Of a stretch of 16,470 nt of DNA, positions 1-7,608 are shown in pieces; the first letter of the stretch is position 1, and each line of letters opens with the position of its first letter. Made by a program: the position numbers and the translations under genes. The stretch covers positions 1-16,470 of the forward strand of contig JACVQI010000020.1 of NCBI GenBank assembly GCA_015661095.1. The letters run 5' to 3'. Origin of the DNA: Gammaproteobacteria bacterium. Its GTDB lineage: Bacteria; Pseudomonadota; Gammaproteobacteria; Eutrophobiales; Eutrophobiaceae. The notes beneath the pieces were generated by a model. The model saw only the letters and a list, made by a program, of their open reading frames with translations, had not been told where the DNA came from and did not search any database.

Positions 1-473
1 CCATATTCTTTCAGCAGGCGGGGATTGGGAAAACGCCAGCCGATAGTCGAATCAAACATCTCCTGACTGCGACTGTAAGGCGTTTCAGCCTTGGCGATGA
101 CCCAGGGCGAGCGGCTCATGTTCTCGACGCCGGCCGCGATCATGAGATGGCCTTCCTTGCATTTGATCGCACGGGCGCAGTCCAGCGCTGCCGCCGCGCC
201 ACTGCCGCAAAGTCGATTCACGGTAGCGCCGGCGACCGTGGTGGGCAGCCCAGCCAGCAGGGCGGCATTACGGGCGACATTACGCGCATCCTCGCCGGCC
301 TGGTTGGTATCTCCGGCAATAACATCTTCAATCAGACTGGCGTCAAAACTGTTCCTTCTCACCACCTCGCGGATGGTACTGGCCAGCAATTCATCCGGCC
401 TGACCGATGCCAAAGCGCCGCCATGGCGACCGAATGCGGTGCGGATTCCATCGTAGATAAATACCTCATGCAT
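1..473 (-). CDS. paaJ: 3-oxoadipyl-CoA / acetyl-CoA thiolase, C-terminus cut by window edge
   Basis: The first 157 codons of a thiolase, reading leftward and open to the window edge. It starts MHEVFIYDGIRTAFGRHGG and contains NQAGEDARNVAR and NRLCGSG; Cys89 in the last motif is the expected acyl-accepting nucleophile. The start, the NQAGED block and the later STIGWRF motif are typical of the PcaF/PaaJ branch, which cleaves 3-oxoadipyl-CoA to succinyl-CoA and acetyl-CoA, more than of generic AtoB thiolases. The ATG at 473 fits the family start, and GAGTGGGG lies about 11 bases upstream. It follows the 3-hydroxyacyl-CoA dehydrogenase gene by 40 bases on the same strand, so the two probably form one operon performing the last two beta-oxidation steps of phenylacetate or a related aromatic acid. 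The catalytic His and second Cys lie outside the window. paaJ and pcaF cannot be separated from this fragment. Confidence 0.85.
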   Translation of the reverse strand, partial: MHEVFIYDGIRTAFGRHGGALASVRPDELLASTIREVVRRNSFDASLIEDVIAGDTNQAGEDARNVARNAALLAGLPTTVAGATVNRLCGSGAAAALDCARAIKCKEGHLMIAAGVENMSRSPWVIAKAETPYSRSQEMFDSTIGWRFPNPRLLKEY

Positions 474-513
474 AACTTGTTATACCCCACTCGTGGTTTC
501 TGTTAGTAGTGGC

Positions 514-2037
514 TTACTCTGCGTGTAATAGCGACAGGCCAAGCTCTGCCCGGCGCCGCAACCAGGGACTGGGCCGGTAGCGCGGATCACCGGTCTGGTC
601 CAGCATGTTACGTAATATCTCCAGGATGATAGCAGGACCGATGGCATCACCCATAGCGAGCGGGCCGGCCGGATAACCCAGACCTAATCGGGCGCTGGTA
701 TCGATAGCCTGCGGCGTGGCTATACCTGACTGGGCGATTTCACAGGCAGTGTTGATGATATTCGCGATGATACGCTGGGCGATGAAACCGGTACTGTCTT
801 TAATCACTGATACCGCGCGGCCACTCTTCGCCAGGGCAGACCAGGTAGCATTGATTATCCCCGGTCCCGTTTTCGGGCTGCCCATCAAGGTGATTCGTTT
901 ATCGATATTCAAGAGCATATCCACTGCAACCGTACTGGCCGGGTCCAGCCCTTCCCGGAGTGTAGCGGTGGTCGCATCCAGCCCCAGCGGTGTGATGACG
1001 GCAATACTGCCACTTTGCGGTCGCTCGTGATCGTCCAATGCCATACCCGCGTCTCGCAACAGCGCGATCAGTTTAGCGGCCAGGGCCGGTACTTTTTTGC
1101 TGACCCAGAATTTCCTGTCAGGCACAACGTCCGGGACCGCCGGTTCGGGCGGAATTACTTTATTGCCGTCCACATAGGTATAGAAACCTGCTCCGACTTT
1201 GCGCCCGAGCAGACCGGCAATGTAACGCTGTTTCAGAGTCGGCGTCGGCCGTAGCCTCGGCTCGTGGTAGAACTGTTCATAAATCTGCTCCGAGACCGGA
1301 TATGTGACATCGAGTGCCGTCAGATCCATCAGTTCGAAGGGTCCCATGCGTAAACCGATGCAATCGCGGACTACGGCATCAATAACCTCTGGCTCTGCAA
1401 TTTTTTCATATAATACCCGCAGTCCTTCAGTATTGAGACCGCGGCCGAAATGATTGACCAGAAAGCCGGGGGAGTCCGCGACCAGCACCGGTGTATGACC
1501 AATGCGTGACACGAAAGCGCATAGTTGATCCAGTATTGCCGGATCGGTACGGGTACCGCCAATCACTTCTACCAGTTTCATCAGTGGCACCGGGTTGAAG
1601 AAATGGCAACCGGCCACCCTGCCCTGTTTGTTAACAGCATTGGCGACCGATGTGACCGAAAGTGATGAGGTATTAGTCGCCAGTACGCAATCATTACTGA
1701 CAATTCCCTCCAGTTCCTTGAACAGCGGTTGTTTAACCTCCAGCTTTTCCAGGATTGCCTCGATGACCAGATCCGCATCGGCAAACCCGGCCAGGGATGA
1801 TGTGGTCTTGATGTTGGCCTTGCTCATGGCGGCATCGGCCCCAGACATGCGGCCCTTCTCCACGGCCCGATCGAACATACCGTTGATGAATTGCACGGCC
1901 TCAGAGGTTGCTACTGCGTTTACATCGTACAAAAGCACCTGGATCCCGGCGCTGGCCGCTATCTGGGCGACACCCCGGCCCATCACCCCGGCACCGATAA
2001 TTCCCATCAGGATGGGATCATGAGCAAAATCTTTCAT
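514..2037 (-). CDS. paaH: 3-hydroxyacyl-CoA dehydrogenase, PaaH/PaaC type
   Basis: A 507-residue NAD-dependent 3-hydroxyacyl-CoA dehydrogenase, the usual length for PaaH/PaaC, which oxidises 3-hydroxyadipyl-CoA to 3-oxoadipyl-CoA. The N-terminal Rossmann fold carries GAGVMG (residues 15-20). The catalytic region is CHFFNPVPLMKLVEV, with His145, Asn148 and Glu157 as the expected catalytic set. The first C-terminal dimerisation domain (about 185-285) includes EQIYEQFYHEPRLRP and GLLGRKVGAGFYTY, both typical of the Paa branch. A second, degenerate domain near the end contains DSTGFIAQRIIANIINTA and GLGYPAGPLAMGDAIG. The product feeds the thiolase gene 40 bases downstream. The ATG at 2037 places the Rossmann motif normally; no strong ribosome binding site is visible. 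The divergent IclR-type gene across the AT-rich spacer is the probable regulator (inference from position). Function is firm; the exact substrate is inferred from the family branch and the neighbour. Confidence 0.88.
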   Translation of the reverse strand: MKDFAHDPILMGIIGAGVMGRGVAQIAASAGIQVLLYDVNAVATSEAVQFINGMFDRAVEKGRMSGADAAMSKANIKTTSSLAGFADADLVIEAILEKLEVKQPLFKELEGIVSNDCVLATNTSSLSVTSVANAVNKQGRVAGCHFFNPVPLMKLVEVIGGTRTDPAILDQLCAFVSRIGHTPVLVADSPGFLVNHFGRGLNTEGLRVLYEKIAEPEVIDAVVRDCIGLRMGPFELMDLTALDVTYPVSEQIYEQFYHEPRLRPTPTLKQRYIAGLLGRKVGAGFYTYVDGNKVIPPEPAVPDVVPDRKFWVSKKVPALAAKLIALLRDAGMALDDHERPQSGSIAVITPLGLDATTATLREGLDPASTVAVDMLLNIDKRITLMGSPKTGPGIINATWSALAKSGRAVSVIKDSTGFIAQRIIANIINTACEIAQSGIATPQAIDTSARLGLGYPAGPLAMGDAIGPAIILEILRNMLDQTGDPRYRPSPWLRRRAELGLSLLHAE

Positions 2038-2086
2038 TTAAAGACCCAGTGTAATATAATTTTACTATGCGGAATTTTTATATTAG

Positions 2087-2099
2087 AATATTTCATATT
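2087..2099. promoter_or_regulatory. Short perfect palindrome in paaH-iclR divergent promoter region
   Basis: The 147-base spacer between the divergent dehydrogenase and IclR-type genes is strongly AT-rich. It contains the perfect inverted repeat AATAT-TTC-ATATT, roughly midway between the two start codons. IclR-family proteins bind short palindromes in such divergent regions, so this is a candidate operator. The arms contain only A and T, and a repeat this short can arise by chance here. Confidence 0.25.
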
Positions 2100-2119
2100 A
2101 AAGATTATATTATCCTTAA

Positions 2120-2148
2120 TTGTAAAATAATGTCACGATTTTTATGAA
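2120..2148 (+). promoter_or_regulatory. Possible sigma-70-type promoter of the IclR-family gene
   Basis: TTGTAA (2120-2125) and TATGAA (2143-2148) are separated by 17 bases. Each matches the -35 or -10 consensus at four of six positions. A transcript would begin near 2155, leaving about 30 bases before the start codon with a GAAGAGG ribosome binding site at 2172-2178. The AT-rich setting makes chance matches likely. Confidence 0.3.
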
Positions 2149-2184
2149 TTTTTCCTGTGCATTCTATAGTTGAAGAGGTAGACG

Positions 2185-3048
2185 TTGAACATGCAAAAAC
2201 GAACCACTGAAGAATCTGAATTTAGCCTGCCCAAGGCAGTGATTAAACCCCTGGTGCTGGATTTCAAAAGCCGCCCCCCGAGTCAGGAACAGGACCGTAA
2301 ATTTATCACGGCCCTGGCCCGGGGCCTGGAGGTCCTGCGCGCATTTCAATCGCGCGTTGGCCCGATGAGCAACAAAGAGTTGTCCGAGGCCATCGGTGTC
2401 CCCAAACCGACCATCACCCGCCTCACTTACACCCTGATGCAACTGGGTTATCTGCGCCAGACCGGCCGTAATGGAAAATATGTGCTGGGTCCGGGCGTGC
2501 TGTCATTAGGCTACCCATTATTAAGCGGTTCACGCATTCGCCATGTCGCGCATGACCATATGGCGGAACTGGCCAAACACGGCGGCTGTACCGTGGCGCT
2601 GGCCAGCCGGGATCAGCACAGCATGGTGTTCATCGACGAATATTGCGGTAACACAGCTACTACGCTGCGCGTGGATGTCGGCGCCCGTATCGAGATGGCA
2701 AAGTCGGCGATAGGCCGGGCCTATATGGCTGGAATCCCAGACGCGGAACGGGAGTTATTGTTCACGGAACTCAGCAAGGTTTATCAGGATGAATGGCCGG
2801 ACCTGCAGGCGCGGATCCTGAACGCCATCCAACAGGTGCGTGAGCGCGGCTTTTGTCTGGTGGACCGGGAATGGCGCAAAAGTACCCGTACGGTGGCCGC
2901 GCCGCTGATTGCCCCGGATGGTTCAACCGTCATGGCCATGAGTTGCGGCGGCCCGACCTTCTCGGTTTCGCTGGAGAGCCTGGAACAGGATCTGGGACCG
3001 CGGCTGGTGCATATCTGCCAGACAGATTCCGTATTTCTGAACGATTGA
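2185..3048 (+). CDS. IclR-family transcriptional regulator
   Basis: A 287-residue regulator of the IclR family. A winged helix-turn-helix follows a tail of about 35 residues and begins at DRKFITALARGLEVLRAF; its recognition region includes MSNKELSEAIGVPKPTITRL. The C-terminal effector-binding domain has the family pattern (HGGCTVALASRD, IGRAYMAG, RTVAAPLIAPDG). The PcaR/PobR branch of this family regulates aromatic catabolism and opens with the same 'FI..LARGL.VL.AF' pattern, consistent with the divergent paaH-paaJ operon. The start is uncertain: TTG at 2185 lies 6 bases after GAAGAGG, whereas the ATG at 2191 (two codons later) lies 12 bases after it, so the TTG is better spaced. The effector and the activator or repressor role cannot be read from the sequence. 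Confidence 0.88.
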   Translation: MNMQKRTTEESEFSLPKAVIKPLVLDFKSRPPSQEQDRKFITALARGLEVLRAFQSRVGPMSNKELSEAIGVPKPTITRLTYTLMQLGYLRQTGRNGKYVLGPGVLSLGYPLLSGSRIRHVAHDHMAELAKHGGCTVALASRDQHSMVFIDEYCGNTATTLRVDVGARIEMAKSAIGRAYMAGIPDAERELLFTELSKVYQDEWPDLQARILNAIQQVRERGFCLVDREWRKSTRTVAAPLIAPDGSTVMAMSCGGPTFSVSLESLEQDLGPRLVHICQTDSVFLND

Positions 3049-3242
3049 TTTCAGGTACAATAGTGGGTCGGTTAGCGATTATCATAGATAATAACGCACT
3101 CACCAATTTGATAATTTAACTTAATAAAAATAATAAGATAAGTTAAGGCCCGCCCGGGTATTAACGACAATTTTAAACAAAACAACCTATATCTATATTT
3201 TCTAGGCAACCTCTGATTTATGTACAGGATGAGAGTGGGCAC
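3049..3242. other. AT-rich intergenic region upstream of ppdK
   Basis: A 194-base gap between the IclR-type gene and ppdK with no credible coding frame. It holds an inverted repeat with arms TTAACTTA (3116-3123) and TAAGTTAA (3139-3146) around a 15-base AT-rich loop. An imperfect stem (GCGATTAT at 3075-3082 with ATAAT and CGC at 3088-3097) also occurs. Neither stem is followed by a T-run, so I do not call a terminator. The region probably holds the ppdK promoter, but I could not fix one with confidence. Confidence 0.5.
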
Positions 3243-5909
3243 GTGGGCAAAAACCTGAATGACATAAAAAAACCGATCTTCTATTTCAGCAGTACGCTGA
3301 CGGAAGGTAACCGGAATATGCGGGACATCCTTGGCAGCAAGGGCGCGAACCTGGCCGAGATGACCAGTATCGGACTGCCGGTGCCACCCGGGTTCACCAT
3401 CACCACTACCACCTGTGCGGAATTCTATGCCACCGGACAAAAGCTCAGCCGGGGCTTGATTAATGATATCCATAAATACATAGGCCGGCTGGAGCGTGAC
3501 ACCGGCAAGCACTTCGGCTCGAACAGCAATCCCCTGCTGCTGTCGGTCAGAAGCGGCGCGGCCGTCAGCATGCCCGGCATGATGGATACGGTCTTAAACC
3601 TGGGCCTGAACGACCAGTCGCTGCAGGGCCTGGAGCAGGCTACCGGCAACCGGCGTTTTGCCCTGGATGCCTATCGCAGGTTGATCAACATGTTTGGCGA
3701 TGTGGTCATGGGGATCGATCATCACCATTTCGAAGCGGAACTCGACCGGATCAAAAAGCGTCACCGGGCAAAACAGGATACCGATCTGAATGTGAATGGC
3801 CTGAAGGCGGTCATAGATGCCTATAAGCAAATTTATAAAAAGCACACCAGGCAGGATTTTCCCCAGGATCCCTACGAACAGTTGCAGAAAGCGGTGGAAG
3901 CGGTGTTCCACAGCTGGAATATCCCGCGCGCCATCGCTTACCGGCGCATCAATGATATCCGCGGACTGCTCGGCACGGCGGTTAATATTCAGACCATGGT
4001 ATTTGGCAACATGGGTAATGATTCCGGCACCGGCGTGGCTTTCACCCGCGATCCAACTTCGGGGGAAAATGTGTTATATGGCGAATTTCTGATCAACGCC
4101 CAGGGCGAAGACGTCGTGGCGGGGATCAGGACTCCCGAACCGGTGTTAAAAATAAAAGCCTGGCGGCCGGACATTTACCGCCAACTGCTCGCCACCAAAC
4201 AACTGCTGGAAAAACATTACAAGGACATGCAGGACGTTGAATTCACCATCGAACAAGGGAAGCTGTTCATATTGCAGACCAGGACCGGCAAGCGTACCGG
4301 TAATGCGGCAGTCAAAATCGCGGTGGACATGGTCAGGGAACGGCTCATCACCCGGAAAACCGCCCTGATGCGCGTGCCACCGAATGACCTGAATCAGTTG
4401 CTGTTGCCATCCTTCATAGACAAAGCCAAGGGCAATGTCCTCACCAAAGGCTTGCCGGCATCGCCCGGCGCCGCTTCGGGTTATCCGGTATTTACCGCGG
4501 ATGAAGCGGTCGAGAAAAAGGAGAAAGGCACCAAGGTCATCCTGGTGCGGAAAGAAACCAGTCCCGAGGATATTCATGGCATGGATGCGGCCGAAGGCAT
4601 CCTCACTTCAACCGGTGGCACCACCAGTCATGCGGCGGTAGTAGCGCGGGGCTGGGGCAAGTGCTGCATCACCGGGGCGGCGGATATCATCATAGACGAA
4701 GCCAACAGAACACTCCGGATCAACGGCACGCTAATCCGCGGTTCCGATGTCATCAGTATTGACGGCTCGACCGGCGAGGTCATGCTGGGCGATATACCCA
4801 GAAAACGGCCGGGCTTTTCCAAAGAATTTTATACGCTGATGCAATGGGCGGACAAAACCCGCAAATTGGAGATCCGCACCAACGCCGATACACCCGCTGA
4901 CGCCCGGGTGGCGCGCCGTTTCGGCGCCGCAGGTATCGGTCTGTGCCGTACCGAGCACATGTTCTTTGGCGAGAAACGTATTTTGGCCATGCGCGAAATG
5001 ATCCTGGCTGATAATACTACAGCCCGCCGTAAGGCCCTGAAAAAACTCCTGCCCTATCAACGCCGGGACTTTGAAGGGATCTTCACGGCCATGAAAGATC
5101 TGCCTGTTACTGTGCGTCTTATTGATCCACCTTTACATGAATTTCTACCCCAGGAAATCACAACGCAGCAGCGGGTCGCGAAGGATCTGGGGCTGTCACT
5201 GGACTATATCCAGCGCCGGGTTGATCAATTGCATGAAATCAATCCGATGCTCGGGCATCGCGGTTGCCGTCTGACTGTCACCTACCCGGAGATTCTGGAG
5301 ATGCAGGTCCGGGCCATTGTTGAGGCGGCGATCAATTGCCGCAGAAGGCATATCAATGCCATGCCGGAAATCATGATCCCGCTGATCGGAGTCGACAAGG
5401 AACTGTCCATGCTGAGGGAATTGGTGCTGCGAACCATTACCGCCGTCAAGGCGGAAAAGCAATACGACGGCAAGCTTGCCATTCCGATAGGTACGATGAT
5501 TGAAATCCCCCGCGCCGCCTTGACGGCTGATGAGATAGCGGTGCACGCGGATTTCTTCAGTTTTGGCACCAATGACCTGACCCAGATGACCCTGGGTTAC
5601 AGTCGTGACGACATCGGCAGTTTTCTGCCCGAGTACCTGGACAAACAAATATTACCGCACAACCCTTTCCAGACCATCGATATGATCGGCGTCGGCCAAC
5701 TGGTTGATATGGCCGTCACCAAAGGCCGCAGTGTCAAGGAAAAATTAAAATGCGGAATCTGTGGCGAACATGGTGGCGATCCGGACTCAATCACCTTCTT
5801 CGCTTCCGTTAACCTGGATTATGTTTCCTGTTCGCCGTTCCGCGTCCCTGTGGCACGGCTGGCGGCGGCACAGGCGGTATTGAAAAATCAGTTGGATTTA
5901 TTCATTTAA
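3243..5909 (+). CDS. ppdK: Pyruvate, phosphate dikinase
   Basis: An 888-residue cytoplasmic enzyme of normal family length that interconverts pyruvate + ATP + phosphate with PEP + AMP + diphosphate. The N-terminal ATP-grasp part begins GSKGANLAEMTSIGLPVPPG and contains LSVRSGAAVSMPGMMDTV. The swivelling domain has TSTGGTTSHAAVVARG, with His463 as the phosphorylated histidine and nearby Thr461 as the usual site of regulatory phosphorylation. The C-terminal PEP/pyruvate barrel includes GLCRTEHMFF, FGTNDLTQMTLG and CGICGEHGGDP, where Cys840 matches the catalytic acid. All expected residues are present. The GTG at 3243 is the chosen start because family proteins begin just before the KPIFYFSS segment and the next Met lies about 25 residues in; AGGA at 3226-3229 is distant (13 bases), so initiation may be weak. 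No PPDK regulatory kinase/phosphatase gene is adjacent. The gene is alone or leads the two membrane-protein genes downstream. Confidence 0.96.
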   Translation: MGKNLNDIKKPIFYFSSTLTEGNRNMRDILGSKGANLAEMTSIGLPVPPGFTITTTTCAEFYATGQKLSRGLINDIHKYIGRLERDTGKHFGSNSNPLLLSVRSGAAVSMPGMMDTVLNLGLNDQSLQGLEQATGNRRFALDAYRRLINMFGDVVMGIDHHHFEAELDRIKKRHRAKQDTDLNVNGLKAVIDAYKQIYKKHTRQDFPQDPYEQLQKAVEAVFHSWNIPRAIAYRRINDIRGLLGTAVNIQTMVFGNMGNDSGTGVAFTRDPTSGENVLYGEFLINAQGEDVVAGIRTPEPVLKIKAWRPDIYRQLLATKQLLEKHYKDMQDVEFTIEQGKLFILQTRTGKRTGNAAVKIAVDMVRERLITRKTALMRVPPNDLNQLLLPSFIDKAKGNVLTKGLPASPGAASGYPVFTADEAVEKKEKGTKVILVRKETSPEDIHGMDAAEGILTSTGGTTSHAAVVARGWGKCCITGAADIIIDEANRTLRINGTLIRGSDVISIDGSTGEVMLGDIPRKRPGFSKEFYTLMQWADKTRKLEIRTNADTPADARVARRFGAAGIGLCRTEHMFFGEKRILAMREMILADNTTARRKALKKLLPYQRRDFEGIFTAMKDLPVTVRLIDPPLHEFLPQEITTQQRVAKDLGLSLDYIQRRVDQLHEINPMLGHRGCRLTVTYPEILEMQVRAIVEAAINCRRRHINAMPEIMIPLIGVDKELSMLRELVLRTITAVKAEKQYDGKLAIPIGTMIEIPRAALTADEIAVHADFFSFGTNDLTQMTLGYSRDDIGSFLPEYLDKQILPHNPFQTIDMIGVGQLVDMAVTKGRSVKEKLKCGICGEHGGDPDSITFFASVNLDYVSCSPFRVPVARLAAAQAVLKNQLDLFI

Positions 5910-5975
5910 CCTATGAAACCTGATAAGCTGCTAGCATAATAATCATCACAAAATAGTCGTCATCTGGGGGAAACG

Positions 5976-6434
5976 TTGGAATTTCTAACATGGATCGAGG
6001 GCACCGCTGTAGCCCTCTGGGTCCGCGAATCCTTATGGGGTTACCCGATAGTCCTGTCCTCGCATGCGGTTGGCATGGCTATCGTCGTCGGCATGGTCTC
6101 GATGATCGACATACGGGTGTTGGGTTTTGCCCGCAAAATCCCTATCTCCTCGTTCAACAGCCTGTTTAACCTGACCTGGGCCGGTTTTGCCATCAACTTT
6201 ACCTCAGGTTGCATGCTGTTCTCCGGCGATGCCATCAAGTTTTTTAACAGCACCCCGTTTCGCATCAAGATCATTCTGATCATCCTCGGCATGATTTCCG
6301 TCTGGATGTTGCTGCGCGAGGTCAAGGGGATGGATAGCGGCGTATCATCCACCAAAGCCAGGATCATAGCCGCCGTCTCGCTGCTGTGCTGGTTTGGCGC
6401 CATCACCGCCGGCCGCCTGACAGCCTACCTATGA
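5976..6434 (+). CDS. Small four-helix membrane protein, DUF6644-like (first of tandem pair)
   Basis: A 152-residue, very hydrophobic protein with about four predicted membrane helices (roughly residues 22-44, 62-85, 92-112, 128-148). Its pattern resembles DUF6644 from memory: an N-terminal WVRESLW segment, His30 inside the first helix, IDIRVLGFAR (Asp45, Arg47) at the first loop, a 'GF..NF.SG...F' second helix, and FRIKI before the third. No function is established that I know of. The TTG at 5976 is the only well-placed start; GGGGG lies at 5966-5970, and the nearby ATG at 5990 is out of frame. It begins 66 bases after ppdK and 13 bases before a clear paralogue, so the pair is likely co-transcribed and may form a heteromer (inference). 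Confidence 0.75.
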   Translation: MEFLTWIEGTAVALWVRESLWGYPIVLSSHAVGMAIVVGMVSMIDIRVLGFARKIPISSFNSLFNLTWAGFAINFTSGCMLFSGDAIKFFNSTPFRIKIILIILGMISVWMLLREVKGMDSGVSSTKARIIAAVSLLCWFGAITAGRLTAYL

Positions 6435-6447
6435 GCGCCTGCTGACC

Positions 6448-6951
6448 ATGGACATCACTGGAATACTCACTGCGATAGAGGCCAGTTGGCTGGGAGTGAC
6501 GATACGGGATGTGGCCTGGCTGTTTCCAATGCTGGAAACCCTGCACTTCATGGGCCTCTGCACATTATTCGGCTCACTGATGGTGATCGATCTGCGCCTG
6601 CTCGGGATCGCCAGGTTTATCCCGATGGGACCGGCAATGTCATTCGTGCCGATTTCAATCGGCGCCTTTCTGGTCAACTTATGCAGCGGTATCGGTTTTT
6701 TCTGCGCCGACCCGTTCACCTATTATCCGAACCTCGCCTTCCGCATAAAAATGATCCTGATTCTCGTGGCCGGACTGAACGCTGTCTGGTTCCAGTACAT
6801 CGAGGCGCCAAAAATCAAAAGCCTGCCGCCAGGAACTTCTACCACACTGACCGTGAAGGCGATCGCCGCCCTGTCGTTGATGCTCTGGACCGGTGTGATA
6901 GTCATGGGGCGGATGATCCCCTATCTGGAAGATTGGAGTAACCTGCAATAA
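6448..6951 (+). CDS. Small four-helix membrane protein, DUF6644-like (second of tandem pair)
   Basis: A 167-residue membrane protein related to the preceding one. Shared landmarks in the same order are IRDVAW (compare VRESLW), His33 in the first helix (LETLHFMGL), VIDLRLLGIAR (Asp48, Arg50), 'GAFLVNLCSGIGFF', AFRIKMILIL before the third helix, and a final helix ending GRMIPYL (compare GRLTAYL). The predicted topology is four helices in the inner membrane. The ATG is 13 bases after the upstream stop with no strong ribosome binding site, suggesting translational coupling. The gene ends 39 bases before a convergent gene. Function is unknown; the repeated His and Asp-Arg positions suggest a conserved cofactor or proton site, which is only inference. 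Confidence 0.75.
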   Translation: MDITGILTAIEASWLGVTIRDVAWLFPMLETLHFMGLCTLFGSLMVIDLRLLGIARFIPMGPAMSFVPISIGAFLVNLCSGIGFFCADPFTYYPNLAFRIKMILILVAGLNAVWFQYIEAPKIKSLPPGTSTTLTVKAIAALSLMLWTGVIVMGRMIPYLEDWSNLQ

Positions 6952-6953
6952 CT

Positions 6954-6979
6954 CCCGCTCTGATTTTAAAATCCCGCTC
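6954..6979. repeat. CCCGCTC direct repeat flanking a 12-base palindrome between convergent genes
   Basis: The sequence CCCGCTC occurs at 6954-6960 and again at 6973-6979. Between and overlapping them is the perfect palindrome GATTTTAAAATC (6962-6973). It lies in the 39-base gap between two convergent genes, where a bidirectional terminator would be expected, but the stem is AT-only at its core and lacks a clear T-run. Confidence 0.3.
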
Positions 6980-6990
6980 AAACCCAGGAC

Positions 6991-7608
6991 TTACTCAGGA
7001 TTAGTTATTAACCTGCCGTGGGAGGTGTAATAACCGCTGACTTCAAGTTTTACCGTCACGGGATTTTCGGTTAAGTTCAGGAAATACCAGCCATGCTTGC
7101 CGGTAAAGGGCGCTACCAGGGTGCCATTACCGCCGGTACTGCCGTCGCCGATCTGATAACTCATAAAGTAGTCTTCCGGATAATCACCCTCGGTCGGTTC
7201 GGCATGAAATTCGAAATACATCTCCGTTGTGCCGGAACTCCAGGTATACATCAGCATCTGACCCTTCTGCATATCAAACTTGTATTCCAGCTCTTCATCC
7301 CCCTGCATGGGAATTTCAATAGTCTCTATCCGGAACGGGACATCGGTACTCTGCGCGAATTGCTCACTCCCGGCGTTAGCCAGGGGAACTTCCGGGAGTT
7401 GCTGCGCCGGTGACGACCCAGTATTCGCGGCCGCAATGGCGGACAGTCCCAGCCTTGCACCCACGCCCGTGGGATCAATACCGTACTCCACCGGCAAGAC
7501 GATGGTGAGCAGGAGCACTGCCGCGACCAGGGCGGCAAGCGCCGTGCTGATCAAAATATTTTTGCGGGTCGGCAGTTGCAATTGTTCAGTTTGTTCCGGT
7601 ATTGTCAT
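6991..7608 (-). CDS. Single-pass transmembrane anchor-type protein of unknown function
   Basis: A 205-residue protein with a short cytoplasmic N-terminus, one strong membrane helix (about residues 18-40, ISTALAALVAAVLLLTIVLP) and a soluble C-terminal domain placed outside the cytoplasm by the positive-inside pattern. The soluble part is beta-rich and aromatic (EYKFDMQKGQMLMYTWSSGT, then HGWYFLNLTENPVTVKLEVSG), resembling a small periplasmic beta-sandwich. I recall proteins like this being annotated 'transmembrane anchor protein' beside HupE/UreJ-type genes in gammaproteobacteria; no function is known to me. Its ATG overlaps the stop of the upstream HupE-like gene (ATGA at 7605-7608), so the two are translationally coupled and probably act together at the inner membrane. 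The gene is intact. Confidence 0.72.
   Translation of the reverse strand: MTIPEQTEQLQLPTRKNILISTALAALVAAVLLLTIVLPVEYGIDPTGVGARLGLSAIAAANTGSSPAQQLPEVPLANAGSEQFAQSTDVPFRIETIEIPMQGDEELEYKFDMQKGQMLMYTWSSGTTEMYFEFHAEPTEGDYPEDYFMSYQIGDGSTGGNGTLVAPFTGKHGWYFLNLTENPVTVKLEVSGYYTSHGRLITNPE

Noticed and set aside
91..506. Two overlapping plus-strand frames at the left end
   Set aside because: The opposite strand encodes a clear thiolase start with its active-site motif; the plus-strand products show no family features.
3075..3097. Imperfect hairpin as a terminator of the IclR-type gene
   Set aside because: AT-rich stem with a two-base bulge and no T-run; too weak to call.
3072..3512. A 146-residue minus-strand frame spanning the ppdK leader and start
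   Set aside because: It overlaps the conserved N-terminus of ppdK on the other strand and resembles no known protein; the rest is AT-rich spacer.
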